DNA of 64,000 nucleotides from Bog-756 sp963824645 (GTDB taxonomy: Bacteria; Actinomycetota; Acidimicrobiia; Acidimicrobiales; RAAP-2), in the NCBI GenBank assembly GCA_963824645.1, contig CAWGQC010000009.1, forward strand, positions 279,704 through 343,703, in the 5' to 3' direction. The position numbers and the translations under genes are program-made. The notes beneath the pieces were generated by a model, which had not been told where the DNA came from, made no database searches, and saw only the letters and a list, made by a program, of their open reading frames with translations. Within the stretch, counting starts at the first letter, position 1. Each line of letters opens with the position of its first letter. Of the stretch, positions 53,945 to 62,385 are shown in pieces.

Positions 53945-55495
53945 TCACGGATAGGCACTGCTCGACAACCCCTGATCGGCTCGGACGTCGCCCAGGATCT
54001 GGCGGACGATGGGGCCCGAGTACTTGGCCCCGGTGGCGTCACCGGGCTGGTTGGGCAGAACCACGGCGATGGCCACCTTGGTGTTGCCCACCGGGGCGAA
54101 AGCGATGAGCCAGTCGTTGGTGAAGGGCGGACTGGGTCCGAAGGAGCCGGTCTGGGCCGTCCCCGTCTTGGCGGCCACGTCCCAGCTGGTCGGGAACACG
54201 CCGTATGCGGTGCCCAGAGGCGTGCTGGAGTGGGTGACGCCCAGCATGTAGGTGCTCAGCGTGGCCGCCGTCTGGGCCGAGATGGGCTGCAGCCACTGCT
54301 TGGGCTGGTAGGTCAGGACCCGACCGCCCTGGGAGTTGTCGATGTACGACATGATGTGCGGCGTCATCTCCGACCCGCCGTTGGCCACCGCTCCGGCCAC
54401 CATGGCCATCTGCAGGGCCGAGGCCGATACGTTCTCCTGACCGATGGCCGACTTCATGACGCCGGGGATGTCCGAAATGAAGTCGGCGTCCGACTCGGTG
54501 GGGGACTCCATGGTCGAGACGGCCACCGTGTCGGCGGGGACGTCGAGGGGGATGGTGTGGTTGAACCCGTAGGCCTCGGCCTGCTGGAGGAGGGGCTGCC
54601 CGGTGAGCTTGAGGCCTATTTCGGCGAAGTCGGCGTCACAGGACTGGATGACCAGCTGTTCGAGGTTCCCGCCGCATGTACTGGAGTGGTAGTTGGTCAG
54701 CATCTGGGGCGGCGTGCCGGTGTCGGGCAGGGTGACCGAGCCCACCACCGGGTAGGTGGCCGCCGCCAGCAGGGGGGCGTGTTCGAGCACCGCCGAAGTG
54801 GTGATCACCTTGAAGCTCGAACCGGGGGCGCTGGTCTGGCCGTAGGTGCCGGAGACGAGCGGCTGACCCTGCTCAGCCAGATAGGCGTCCCAGGCGAATT
54901 TCTGGGTCTGTGGGTTCTGGGACACCAGCGGGTTGGGATCGTACGACGGGTTGGAGTACATGGCCTCGATGTCGCCGTTGGTCGGATTGAGCACCACGGC
55001 GGCCGCCCCGGTTACCCCCTTGGCCGTCCCCTGGTCGAGGGCCTGGGCCACCTGCAGCTGCAGGTTCTGGTTCATGGTCAGGGTGACGTTGTCCACTTCG
55101 GTCCGGTTGGTCAGCAGGTCGCGCAGGTTCCTGGCCGGTGGCGTGTGGGGGGTCAGGTAGCTGTTGTACTGCGCTTCGATTCCCCGAAAGTTTCCGTAGA
55201 TCGAGGAGTCGAACCCGATGACCTGGGCGAAGAGAGACGCCGTGTTCTCGGGGTAGACACGCTGGTACTTGTAGACGCTGCCGGCCGGGGCGAGAACGGA
55301 CTGGGCCAGTACCGTCCCGTCGTCGGACAGGATGCTTCCCCTGGTCTGGCTCCGTTCCACGTTGAGGACCCGCGGGTTGCTGGGGCTGGTGGCCAACGAG
55401 TTGGCCTTGAACACCTGGATGTTGTTGAGCTGGATGAACAGAGCGACGAAGCACAGGAGCATGAAGACGCCCAGTCGGCGTATGCGCCGCTCCAT
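53945..55495 (-). CDS. pbpA: Penicillin-binding protein A (class B transpeptidase)
   Basis: 516 residues from ATG 55495, whose first base is shared with the pstP stop (TGATG). N-terminal membrane helix GVFMLLCFVALFIQLNNIQV; dimerisation domain; transpeptidase motifs SSFK with Ser226 and Lys229, SCD (285-287) in the SxN position, and KTGTAQTG near the C-terminus. It cross-links peptidoglycan during growth or septation. In other actinobacteria a SEDS glycosyltransferase (RodA) is encoded just upstream; here PstP abuts directly. Confidence 0.93.
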   Translation of the reverse strand: MERRIRRLGVFMLLCFVALFIQLNNIQVFKANSLATSPSNPRVLNVERSQTRGSILSDDGTVLAQSVLAPAGSVYKYQRVYPENTASLFAQVIGFDSSIYGNFRGIEAQYNSYLTPHTPPARNLRDLLTNRTEVDNVTLTMNQNLQLQVAQALDQGTAKGVTGAAAVVLNPTNGDIEAMYSNPSYDPNPLVSQNPQTQKFAWDAYLAEQGQPLVSGTYGQTSAPGSSFKVITTSAVLEHAPLLAAATYPVVGSVTLPDTGTPPQMLTNYHSSTCGGNLEQLVIQSCDADFAEIGLKLTGQPLLQQAEAYGFNHTIPLDVPADTVAVSTMESPTESDADFISDIPGVMKSAIGQENVSASALQMAMVAGAVANGGSEMTPHIMSYIDNSQGGRVLTYQPKQWLQPISAQTAATLSTYMLGVTHSSTPLGTAYGVFPTSWDVAAKTGTAQTGSFGPSPPFTNDWLIAFAPVGNTKVAIAVVLPNQPGDATGAKYSGPIVRQILGDVRADQGLSSSAYP

Positions 55496-56820
55496 CAGGT
55501 CCCCTTGGTGGTGGTGGTCGTGGCCGGCACTGTCGTCGTGGTGCTGGGCGAGGTCGGGGCTGTCTGGCAGGTGACGTTCTCTTGGTTCTGCTTGACGCAG
55601 ACCAGGTTGCTCACATAGGCCCGGGCGTCGGCCACCGACGTCTCCTCCACGCCAGCGGTGAGGTTCTGGAGATAGATGGCCGGTACGTCGGCGGTGGTGA
55701 CACCGGTCCGCTCCACCGCCACCGGGTGGTACCACAGGAATCCGCCCACCCGACCCTGGTAGATGACCAGTTCGTTGTTCTGCACACCTACGAAATAGGA
55801 GTTGATGTCATACCAGCGGATGGTGGCGTAAGCACCGGCCAGTACGGCGGCCAGCAGAATGACGAATAGAAAGGTGCGGACGGTGACGAGCCGACGCCCT
55901 CGGGCCATCCGTTTCTCGCGGCGCCTGGCCCGTCGACGCTCGCGCCGGCTCGGACTGGGCTCGGCGGCCAGCGAGGCCGGGTACTCCACGGCTTCGTCCG
56001 AGGCGGGTGTGAAACCCTTCTCCTGCTCCGGCATGGCGAAGTCGGCGGCCACGACGGCCACGGCGGGGACCGACTCATCCTCCTGCTCGCCCACCACCAC
56101 ATCGACCACCACCGCCGTGATGTTGTCGCTGCCCCCGTGGGTGCGAGCGGCCTGCACCAGGAGCTCGGCCGCCTTCTGGGGATCGGGCACCGAGGCCAGG
56201 ACCTCCACCATCTGGTCGGAGCTCAGCTCATTGGTCAGGCCATCGCTGCACAGCAGGTACCGGTCCCCCCGCACCGGTCGGATACGCCACAGATCGACGG
56301 TGACGTCCTCCTTGGCCCCGAGGGCCCGGGTGAGGATGTGCCGATGCGGGTGCACGGCCGCTTCGGAGGCGGACATATCGCCGGAACGGACCATCTCCTC
56401 GGCCAGGCTGTGATCGGTGGTGATCTGGACCAATTCCCCGTCATGGAAACGGTAAGAACGGGAATCGCCCACATTGACCAGGGCCAACACATCGTGACCG
56501 TCTTCGTTGACCAGGGCCACCGCGGTGAGGGTGGTCCCCATGCCCCGGAGCTCCGGATTGTCGAGGCTGTGTTGCCACACGGCGGCGTTGGCCTCGTTGA
56601 CCGCCTCGGACAGGCCGGCACCCGTCGGCTGGCGACCGAAGGCGATGGTGAGTGCGTCCACGGCCATCCGCGACGCCACCTCCCCCCCGGCATGACCACC
56701 CATGCCATCGGCCACGGCAAAGAGAGTGGACGACTCCACGGCCAGGTCCTGATTGACCGAGCGGACCAGACCGGTATCGGTCGCCGATCCCGAGCGGAGA
56801 AGTGTCATCTCACTTCCCAA
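55495..56820 (-). CDS. pstP: PP2C-family Ser/Thr phosphatase PstP
   Basis: 441 residues from ATG 56820. Metal-binding and PP2C motifs: TGLVRSVNQDLAVES, FAVADGMGGHAGGEVASRMA, LVNVGDSRSYRFHDGEL, LLCSDGLTNEL and GGSDNITAVVVDV. A basic patch (RRERRRARRREKRMARGRR) precedes one transmembrane helix (FLFVILLAAVLAGAYATI) and an extracytoplasmic domain ending in a Thr-rich tail. It dephosphorylates PknB and its substrates. The start overlaps the fhaB stop by 11 bases. Confidence 0.95.
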   Translation of the reverse strand: MGSEMTLLRSGSATDTGLVRSVNQDLAVESSTLFAVADGMGGHAGGEVASRMAVDALTIAFGRQPTGAGLSEAVNEANAAVWQHSLDNPELRGMGTTLTAVALVNEDGHDVLALVNVGDSRSYRFHDGELVQITTDHSLAEEMVRSGDMSASEAAVHPHRHILTRALGAKEDVTVDLWRIRPVRGDRYLLCSDGLTNELSSDQMVEVLASVPDPQKAAELLVQAARTHGGSDNITAVVVDVVVGEQEDESVPAVAVVAADFAMPEQEKGFTPASDEAVEYPASLAAEPSPSRRERRRARRREKRMARGRRLVTVRTFLFVILLAAVLAGAYATIRWYDINSYFVGVQNNELVIYQGRVGGFLWYHPVAVERTGVTTADVPAIYLQNLTAGVEETSVADARAYVSNLVCVKQNQENVTCQTAPTSPSTTTTVPATTTTTKGT

Positions 56821-57307
56821 CCTCGAAAACGGTGCCCCCGACCTGGAGGAGGTCGCCCTTCTCCAGTCGGGTCCGCTCGCCGATGCGGACCGTGTTGACC
56901 CAGGTTCCGTTGGTGGAACCCAGGTCCTCGGCCCACAGTTGCCCGTCGAGACGGAACAGACGGGCGTGCAGGTTCGACGAGTAGGAGTCGTAATCGATCG
57001 GAACCCCGCAGCCGGGGGCCCGGCCCACGGTCACCTCGTCACCGATGTCGTACATCCTGCCTGCCTGATCCTCGGGCCGGATCACGTAGAGACGGAGATC
57101 ACGTCGCCTGCGCTTCTTGCCGTCGACGACCGGGTCGATGTCGGCGCCGCGGCGTCGTGGCCGTTTGAGCGGACGCACCTCCACCCAGACAGCCCGGACC
57201 ACCCACATGAAGAACAGCCAGAGCAGAACGATGACCCCGAGCTCCAGAGCACGGAGTACGGGGGCGTTGTTTGTAGGTCCGGGAAGTGAAACCAGGATCA
57301 GGTGCAT
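56810..57307 (-). CDS. fhaB: FHA-domain protein FhaB (FipA)
   Basis: 165 residues from ATG 57307. One N-terminal membrane helix (LELGVIVLLWLFFMWVVRAV), a basic linker (RPLKRPRRRG, KKRRRRD), then an FHA domain: VTVGRAPGCGVPIDYDSYSS, LHARLFRLDGQLWAEDLGST, NGTWVN. It binds phosphothreonine, linking kinase activity to FtsZ/FtsQ or PbpA as FipA does in mycobacteria. It overlaps pstP by 11 bases and lies 20 bp after fhaA. Confidence 0.93.
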   Translation of the reverse strand: MHLILVSLPGPTNNAPVLRALELGVIVLLWLFFMWVVRAVWVEVRPLKRPRRRGADIDPVVDGKKRRRRDLRLYVIRPEDQAGRMYDIGDEVTVGRAPGCGVPIDYDSYSSNLHARLFRLDGQLWAEDLGSTNGTWVNTVRIGERTRLEKGDLLQVGGTVFEVGK

Positions 57308-57327
57308 CAGTATTCAGACGCCGGCCT

Positions 57328-57984
57328 TCAGGAAGTCTCGAATCGAAGAACCGTGGTACCGATCACGATCTGGTCGCCATCGTTCAGTTTCCGCTCCTTG
57401 ATCGGCGCACCGTTCACCCGGGTCCCATTGGTGGAGTTGAGGTCGACAACGACCACATCGTTGCCCAACCGCCGGATCTCCGCGTGTCGGCGGCTGGCAT
57501 TGGGGTCGGAGACGAGGACTGCGCTTTCGGGCAGGCGGCCGATGGTGATGGGCTCAGGCCCGAGGACCACCCGGGAGCCGTCGGCCAGGACGATGGAAGC
57601 GGCGGGAAGACCGGCCGGTCCCTCCCGGACCTCGGAAACGATGTCGAAGCGGCCCCGGCGCTGACGAGGGTCCTCGACCGCCGAGACGGTGACCGGTCCG
57701 ACGAACACATAGTCCTCAGTGCGGGCGTGCTCGCGGGCCGCCTCTTCGAGCTCCCTGATCAGGGCGTCCAGAAAGTTCTCGAAGCGGTCGAAATCGTTGG
57801 GAGAGAGGTGCACCACGAAGGCATTGGGCGCGATCAGACCATGGACGCCCAGTCGCCGCTGGAGGTCCATTTCCCTGGTTAGGCGTCGACCGATCTCGAC
57901 CGGATGAAGTTCTCCTCGAAACGCCTTGGAGAGTGTACCGTCGACCATGCGCTCGAGGCGTCCTTCGAACTTCTGAAGTCCCAT
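57328..57984 (-). CDS. fhaA: FHA-domain protein FhaA (DUF3662 plus FHA)
   Basis: 218 residues from ATG 57984. N-terminal DUF3662: MGLQKFEGRLERMVDGTLSK, then LHPVEIGRRLTREMDLQRR and APNAFVVHLSPNDFDRFENF. C-terminal FHA: ITIGRLPESAVLVSDPNASR RHAEIRR and LNSTNGTRVNG. The central linker is much shorter than in mycobacterial FhaA (about 530 residues). It binds phosphorylated MviN or PbpA at the septum. First gene of the five-gene minus-strand unit. Confidence 0.94.
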   Translation of the reverse strand: MGLQKFEGRLERMVDGTLSKAFRGELHPVEIGRRLTREMDLQRRLGVHGLIAPNAFVVHLSPNDFDRFENFLDALIRELEEAAREHARTEDYVFVGPVTVSAVEDPRQRRGRFDIVSEVREGPAGLPAASIVLADGSRVVLGPEPITIGRLPESAVLVSDPNASRRHAEIRRLGNDVVVVDLNSTNGTRVNGAPIKERKLNDGDQIVIGTTVLRFETS

Positions 57985-58181
57985 TCTGCGCTCAGCCTAC
58001 CGGTGTCAACCCGCAGGTAGGGGGTAGGGTGCCTCGGAAGGGGTCAGTGGCCCGCCCAGGGACCCAAGGGGCCCGGAAATCCGGTATTGCCGCCTGGGCC
58101 CCGGGCCCGCCGAAGAGATACTCACCGCCGGCGGTCTGAACGGGGAGGTGGGGATCGTCGGGTAGCCTCTGACCGTCACTC

Positions 58182-58265
<84 letters not shown>

Positions 58266-58268
<3 letters not shown>

Positions 58269-58367
58269 CCAACCAACAACCAACCAACCAACCAACCAAC
58301 AACCAACCAACCAACCAACAACCAACCAACCAACCCACCGACCGACCGAGCCGACCGACCGACCGAC
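58266..58367. repeat. Tetranucleotide repeat array (CCAA)n then (CCGA)n directly after the tRNA
   Basis: 58266-58335 is almost pure CCAA/AACC repeat, interrupted about every 20 bases by AACAACC; 58336-58367 switches to CCGA units. It begins inside the CCA end of the tRNA. A short version with the same order (GCCCACCA, ACCA units, then CGACCGA) is at 63742-63766. Confidence 0.9.
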
Positions 58368-58729
58368 ACTCAGAGGTGTTCACCGAAGTTGCTGTCGCGG
58401 TTCACCGAAGTGGTCCCGGTTTCGCTTTGGTGACGGTTGTCAGAGTGCCACAGGGCTCTGACGGTGTTCCTGTCCTCACGAGGACCGACCTTCACCCGGT
58501 TGTGCGCGACCTGCGGGTCTGAATGCAAATCACTACGGGCTCGTGGTCGGTGCCATCCCGCCAGTGCCCCCACTGTTTTTCGACGGCGACGCCGGGTCTT
58601 TGCCGGCAGTCCGGCCTCGAGCCTGCGTCACTAACAACCAACCCACCACCAAGCGGTCCGACCGGTGCCAGCCACCTTGCGACGATGTATCGCCGACCAA
58701 CAGAGACAACATGCGACCGGTGCAATCTG
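58368..58729. other. Gene-free stretch after the repeat array
   Basis: About 360 bp. The 12-mer GTTCACCGAAGT occurs twice (58378-58389 and 58400-58411). Short open frames exist on both strands but none has a ribosome-binding site or recognisable domain. It may be scar sequence of an element that used the tRNA. Confidence 0.3.
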
Positions 58730-59761
58730 TCAGAGCGTGAGCTGATCCGCACTCCGGATTGCAGCAACGACGCCACCAGTTTTAACCTTCGGCTGAATCG
58801 GGGGTGGGTGGGATCCAAATACGGCCAGAGCAAGAACAATAACCAGCGGACCGGTGCTGGGGTCGGTGGCCTGACCGCTGAAGAGCTGGCCGAAGTTTTG
58901 CCCGACTGCCCAATAGAGTCCAGCCACGGCAATACCTGTCGAGAGCGCCACAAAGCGCAGAGTGCCCTGGCTGAGGGCGAGCAGACCTATAGCGAGTTCA
59001 ACGACCACAGTGACCGCGACTGCGCTGATACCCGACGCGTGAACAGCCGATGCAACACCACGATCAATTGCTGCCAGCCACGATGGGACCGTGGAGGCAT
59101 TCGCTCGCAGCTGACTGCTGATCGTCCGCGGTGAGATGTTCGAAGGCAGGAGGTTCAACGCTGCGAAGCCGACCCATAGAACCACCCAGCCTCCAACAAT
59201 CCATTGCGGAGGACGCTGGAGGCATAGGGAGCTATCGCGGGATGTAGACCTTCCTGGGCTGGGCCAGGCGGCCACGGCCAGAACGATGTAGAGCAACGCC
59301 GCACCCGGGGCTCCGAGCAGTGCAGTGGTGCCGCTTCCAAGGCCACCGAGTCCCTCCCCGAGATACCAAACACCAGCTGCCCAGACGACCGAACTCACGA
59401 TGGCTAGCTGAGCCGACCGTCGGAATAAAAAGCAGAGTCCGAGGGCAAGCTGGATGGAGGCGAAGAGTCCGTTGAAAAGAGCGGGGTGTGCGCCGATTAC
59501 CCGGGCATTCCATTCGACGGGGTCAGCCACAAAGAACGGCTGACCAGATGCGGACGGAGCAATTATTCCTGTGGCAAAGCCCTTGGTAAACATGAACGAC
59601 TGGAGCTGAAGGGCCCCATCGAGCAACCAGATGAACCCGAGCACGGTCCGGAGTGACCGACGAGAGAGGGCGAATGACCACATCCGGATTGCTGAGATAT
59701 CCGGTGAATCGAGGCGATTCTCACCAAGTGACGCATTCACAAACTGGATGCTGGATGTCAC
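58730..59761 (-). CDS. Polytopic membrane protein of unknown function
   Basis: 343 residues from GTG 59761 (AGAGG upstream; an in-frame ATG at 59683 is possible). About eight hydrophobic segments, e.g. TVLGFIWLLDGALQLQSFMF, LFASIQLALGLCFLF, IVSSVVWAAGVWYLGEGLGG, ALLYIVLAVAAW and VVLWVGFAALNLL. The WLLDG.LQ.QSFMFTKGFATG and YLGEGLGGL segments resemble a conserved but unnamed actinobacterial membrane family. Co-oriented with the repeat-protein gene at 59881, but a large hairpin separates them. Confidence 0.72.
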   Translation of the reverse strand: MTSSIQFVNASLGENRLDSPDISAIRMWSFALSRRSLRTVLGFIWLLDGALQLQSFMFTKGFATGIIAPSASGQPFFVADPVEWNARVIGAHPALFNGLFASIQLALGLCFLFRRSAQLAIVSSVVWAAGVWYLGEGLGGLGSGTTALLGAPGAALLYIVLAVAAWPSPGRSTSRDSSLCLQRPPQWIVGGWVVLWVGFAALNLLPSNISPRTISSQLRANASTVPSWLAAIDRGVASAVHASGISAVAVTVVVELAIGLLALSQGTLRFVALSTGIAVAGLYWAVGQNFGQLFSGQATDPSTGPLVIVLALAVFGSHPPPIQPKVKTGGVVAAIRSADQLTL

Positions 59762-59815
59762 CGGGACCTCTGATTCGATCTGAGATCGACCAAGACACTC
59801 GGGCTCACTGGTCGC

Positions 59816-59866
59816 GAAGTTTGCAGGGGTAGGGGAAATGGGAGAATCCCCTACCCTGCAAACTTC
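59816..59866. terminator. 51-nt inverted repeat with 20-bp stem
   Basis: Left arm 59816-59836 (GAAGTTTGCAGGGG TAGGGGA) and right arm 59847-59866 (TCCCCTACCCTGCAAACTTC) pair along 20 bp with one bulged G; loop of 10. It starts 15 bases after the stop of the minus-strand gene at 59881. No T-run, so either an unusual terminator/RNA-stabilising structure or a small mobile-like repeat. Confidence 0.6.
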
Positions 59867-59880
59867 CGCCGCCGTCTTCC

Positions 59881-62271
59881 TCAGGCGGCCGACCCGAAGA
59901 AGGGCATTCCTTCGACGGGTGGGCTGTAGGTGAAGACACCACCGTCGGATGCCAGCAGCCAGTAGCCGTCATATGAGTTGTTGTTGAGTCCGGCGACGAC
60001 CGGCTTGTTCAACGTGATGTTCCCGGCCGATCCGTAGAACGGAGCGTTGTAGGAGAACACGCCCCCATCGGACGCCACCAGGCGGTAGCCACTGCCGTCA
60101 GAGACCGGGGCGATGCCTGCTACGGGCCTGTTGAGGGTGATGTCGCCGGCGGATCCGTAGAACGGAGCATTGAAAGAGAACACACCGCCGTCGGCGGCCA
60201 CCAGCCAGTAGCCGCCGGTCGACCGGTCGAGGCCCATGCCTACCACCGGCTTGTTGAGGGTGATATTGCCGGTCGAGCCATGGAAGGGAGCGTTATAGGA
60301 GAACACGCCACCGTCAGCGGCGACCAGCCAGTAGCCCGTTCCATTGAGCGTGGCCGCCATCCCCACCACCGGCTTGTTGAGCCGTATTCCTCCTGTCGAT
60401 CCGAGGAACGGAGCATTGAAGGAGAACACCCCGCCGTCGGCGGCGACCAGCCAGTAGCCGCCGGTGTTCCGGTCAACGGTCATGCCCACAATGGGCTGGT
60501 TCAGATGAGCGCCGGTCATAGCGCCATAGCAGGTGGCGGCGCCGAAGGCTGCGACATCCCCGGCCGCATCGACCTCGTAGTAGCCGGTTCCGTCATCGAC
60601 GGCGGCGGCGCCCACAACCGAGCCCGAGGGGAGCTTCGACATGCAGTCGGTCTGGACAGGCCCCGGGGTCGGGGAGCTGCCACCGGGAAGGGTCTGAAAC
60701 CACAGGTAGGCATTGGTGGGCACTTCACCCGCCCCGTCGACACCTATGCCGCTCCCGGAGACATTCTCCAGGGCCTTGACGGCAGCGTAACTCTTGGCGT
60801 TCTCCACCGAGGCCAGCCCGGTAGATGAGGTCACCGGGATGACGATCACGTTCCACCACTCCGGCTGATCACCGTTCCGGGTGGTCAAGAGGTGATCGTG
60901 ACCGGGCAGGGGCACATTGTCCAACGAGGCCGCCGGAGCTCCGAGCACCGAGGCGAGCTGTGAGAGGTCGATGGTGGCGGGATGGTCGATGCAGGTGATG
61001 GCAGCCGAACACTGAACATAGGGAACCGGCGGACTGGCGTACAGCGGGACCGGAATGTACAGAGGGTCGATCTGGCTGTTCGTCTTGGTAGGCGTGGGAG
61101 GGGTCTTGTCGGACACCCCCGGCGGGACCGACGTCGGGTCTGAGCCGGCCTCGCAATCAGATGATGAATGGACCGTTACCGTGGTCGTGCCGCAGTAAAA
61201 GGGCTCCGTGTAGAGGGCCTCCACGTCCTGGCCGTCGATCCAGTCACGACTGATGCCGATGCCCTGGCAGTTGGGGGCAGTGGCGCCGCAGTCGTTCTTC
61301 AGGTTGTTGAAGGTGGTTCCCGGCTCCACCTGGCTGGCCGGCGGTGCGGCCGGAGCTGTGGCCACGGCGCGACCCGGTGGGGCGGTCGCCGTGTTGTTGC
61401 CGGCCATGGCCTCAGATTCGGTACCGGCTAGGACCTGGAAGAACAGGAAGACGTTGGTGGGAACGGAGACTGCCTTGCCGCCACTGACAGCAGCGTTGAT
61501 GGCGGTAACGCTGGTCAGCGTATTGAACGTGCCGGGATCGGCTGTTGCGATGACCTGTACGTTCCACCACTCGGGGAGACCGTTGTTGCGGGTGCCCACG
61601 ATGTGATTGTGAGCGGGTATCGGAATGTTCGACACGCTGGCCTTCGAGGGGTCGCCCGGAAGAGCAGAGGCGATGCGGGAGAGGTCGATGGTTTGCGGAT
61701 GATCGATGCAGGTAGCTGTGGCCGTGCACTGGGTTGGCGGCGGGTTCGCGAACAGCGGCACCGCGATGTAGAGCGTGTCCCCGTGGGTCGTGTTCCCTAG
61801 GGAGGTCCCCGAGTCGCCGGCCGAGGTGCAGCTGGATCGGCGAAGGGCCTGCTCCTGCTTCGCACCCAGTCGTGGCAGCAGAAGAAACGTTGGCGTCGCA
61901 GTAGTAGTTCTCGCTGTAGAGCAGGTCGACGTTAGTACCGTTGTAGTAGCCGTTGGACTCGCCCACTTGGCCACAAGTAGCGGCATCGTTCCCACAGTTA
62001 TACTGAAGCGGATCGATCGTCGTTCCGTTGTCGCCATTTGGAGCGGGGTCCTGAACCGACGCAATGAGACCGCTCCGGCCGGCGTGGCAAGAAGTGCCCC
62101 GCTAGCGCCAAAGAGCAGCATGGTGGTAGAAGCGAGAAACAGGACCACCAACTTGATCAGCTTGCCGGTGCTCCGAGGTAGTGTCCCATGTCGCCGCGGT
62201 TCTAGCTCTTGGATTACGCAATTCAACCTTTCCGTAGAGGGACGTCCCTCTTGATTACGGTTCGGCACCAT
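59881..62271 (-). pseudogene. Secreted protein with duplicated Cys module and 41-42-residue repeats; two frame disruptions
   Basis: About 796 residues from GTG 62271. A signal-like hydrophobic stretch is seen (LIKLVVLFLASTTMLLFG). Between about 62068 and 61835 the correct reading is in another frame (DPLQYNCGNDAATCGQVGES, then VDLLYSENYYCDAN), so two compensating indels lie near 62058-62068 and 61833-61848. When repaired, two copies of a module appear: C....C..G.S...IDGQDVEALYTEPFYC, then LYIPVPLYASPP, ITCIDHPATIDLSQLA, LPGHDHLLTTRNGDQPEWWN and PTNAYLWFQ. The C-terminal 250 residues are GGYWLVAADGGVFSFNAPF repeats. No catalytic motif recognised. Listed as broken, but the nominal frame reopens and could be an assembly artefact. 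Confidence 0.75.
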
Positions 62272-62385
62272 TCGGACCCCGGATCATCCTTTCTCAATAT
62301 TGCGGGAGAAATTCCTTCGAGGACATACTTGAACTGGCCGCTACTGAATCGACAACAAAGTCATCGTCGGCCTCAGGCTCGTAGG

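Noticed and set aside
52865..55618. Plus-strand open frame of over 900 codons across pknB and pbpA
   Set aside because: Antisense shadow of two certain genes; no domain and no ribosome-binding site.
58523..59134. Plus-strand Cys-containing open frame after the tRNA
   Set aside because: Runs antisense to the membrane-protein gene, lacks a ribosome-binding site and changes character midway.
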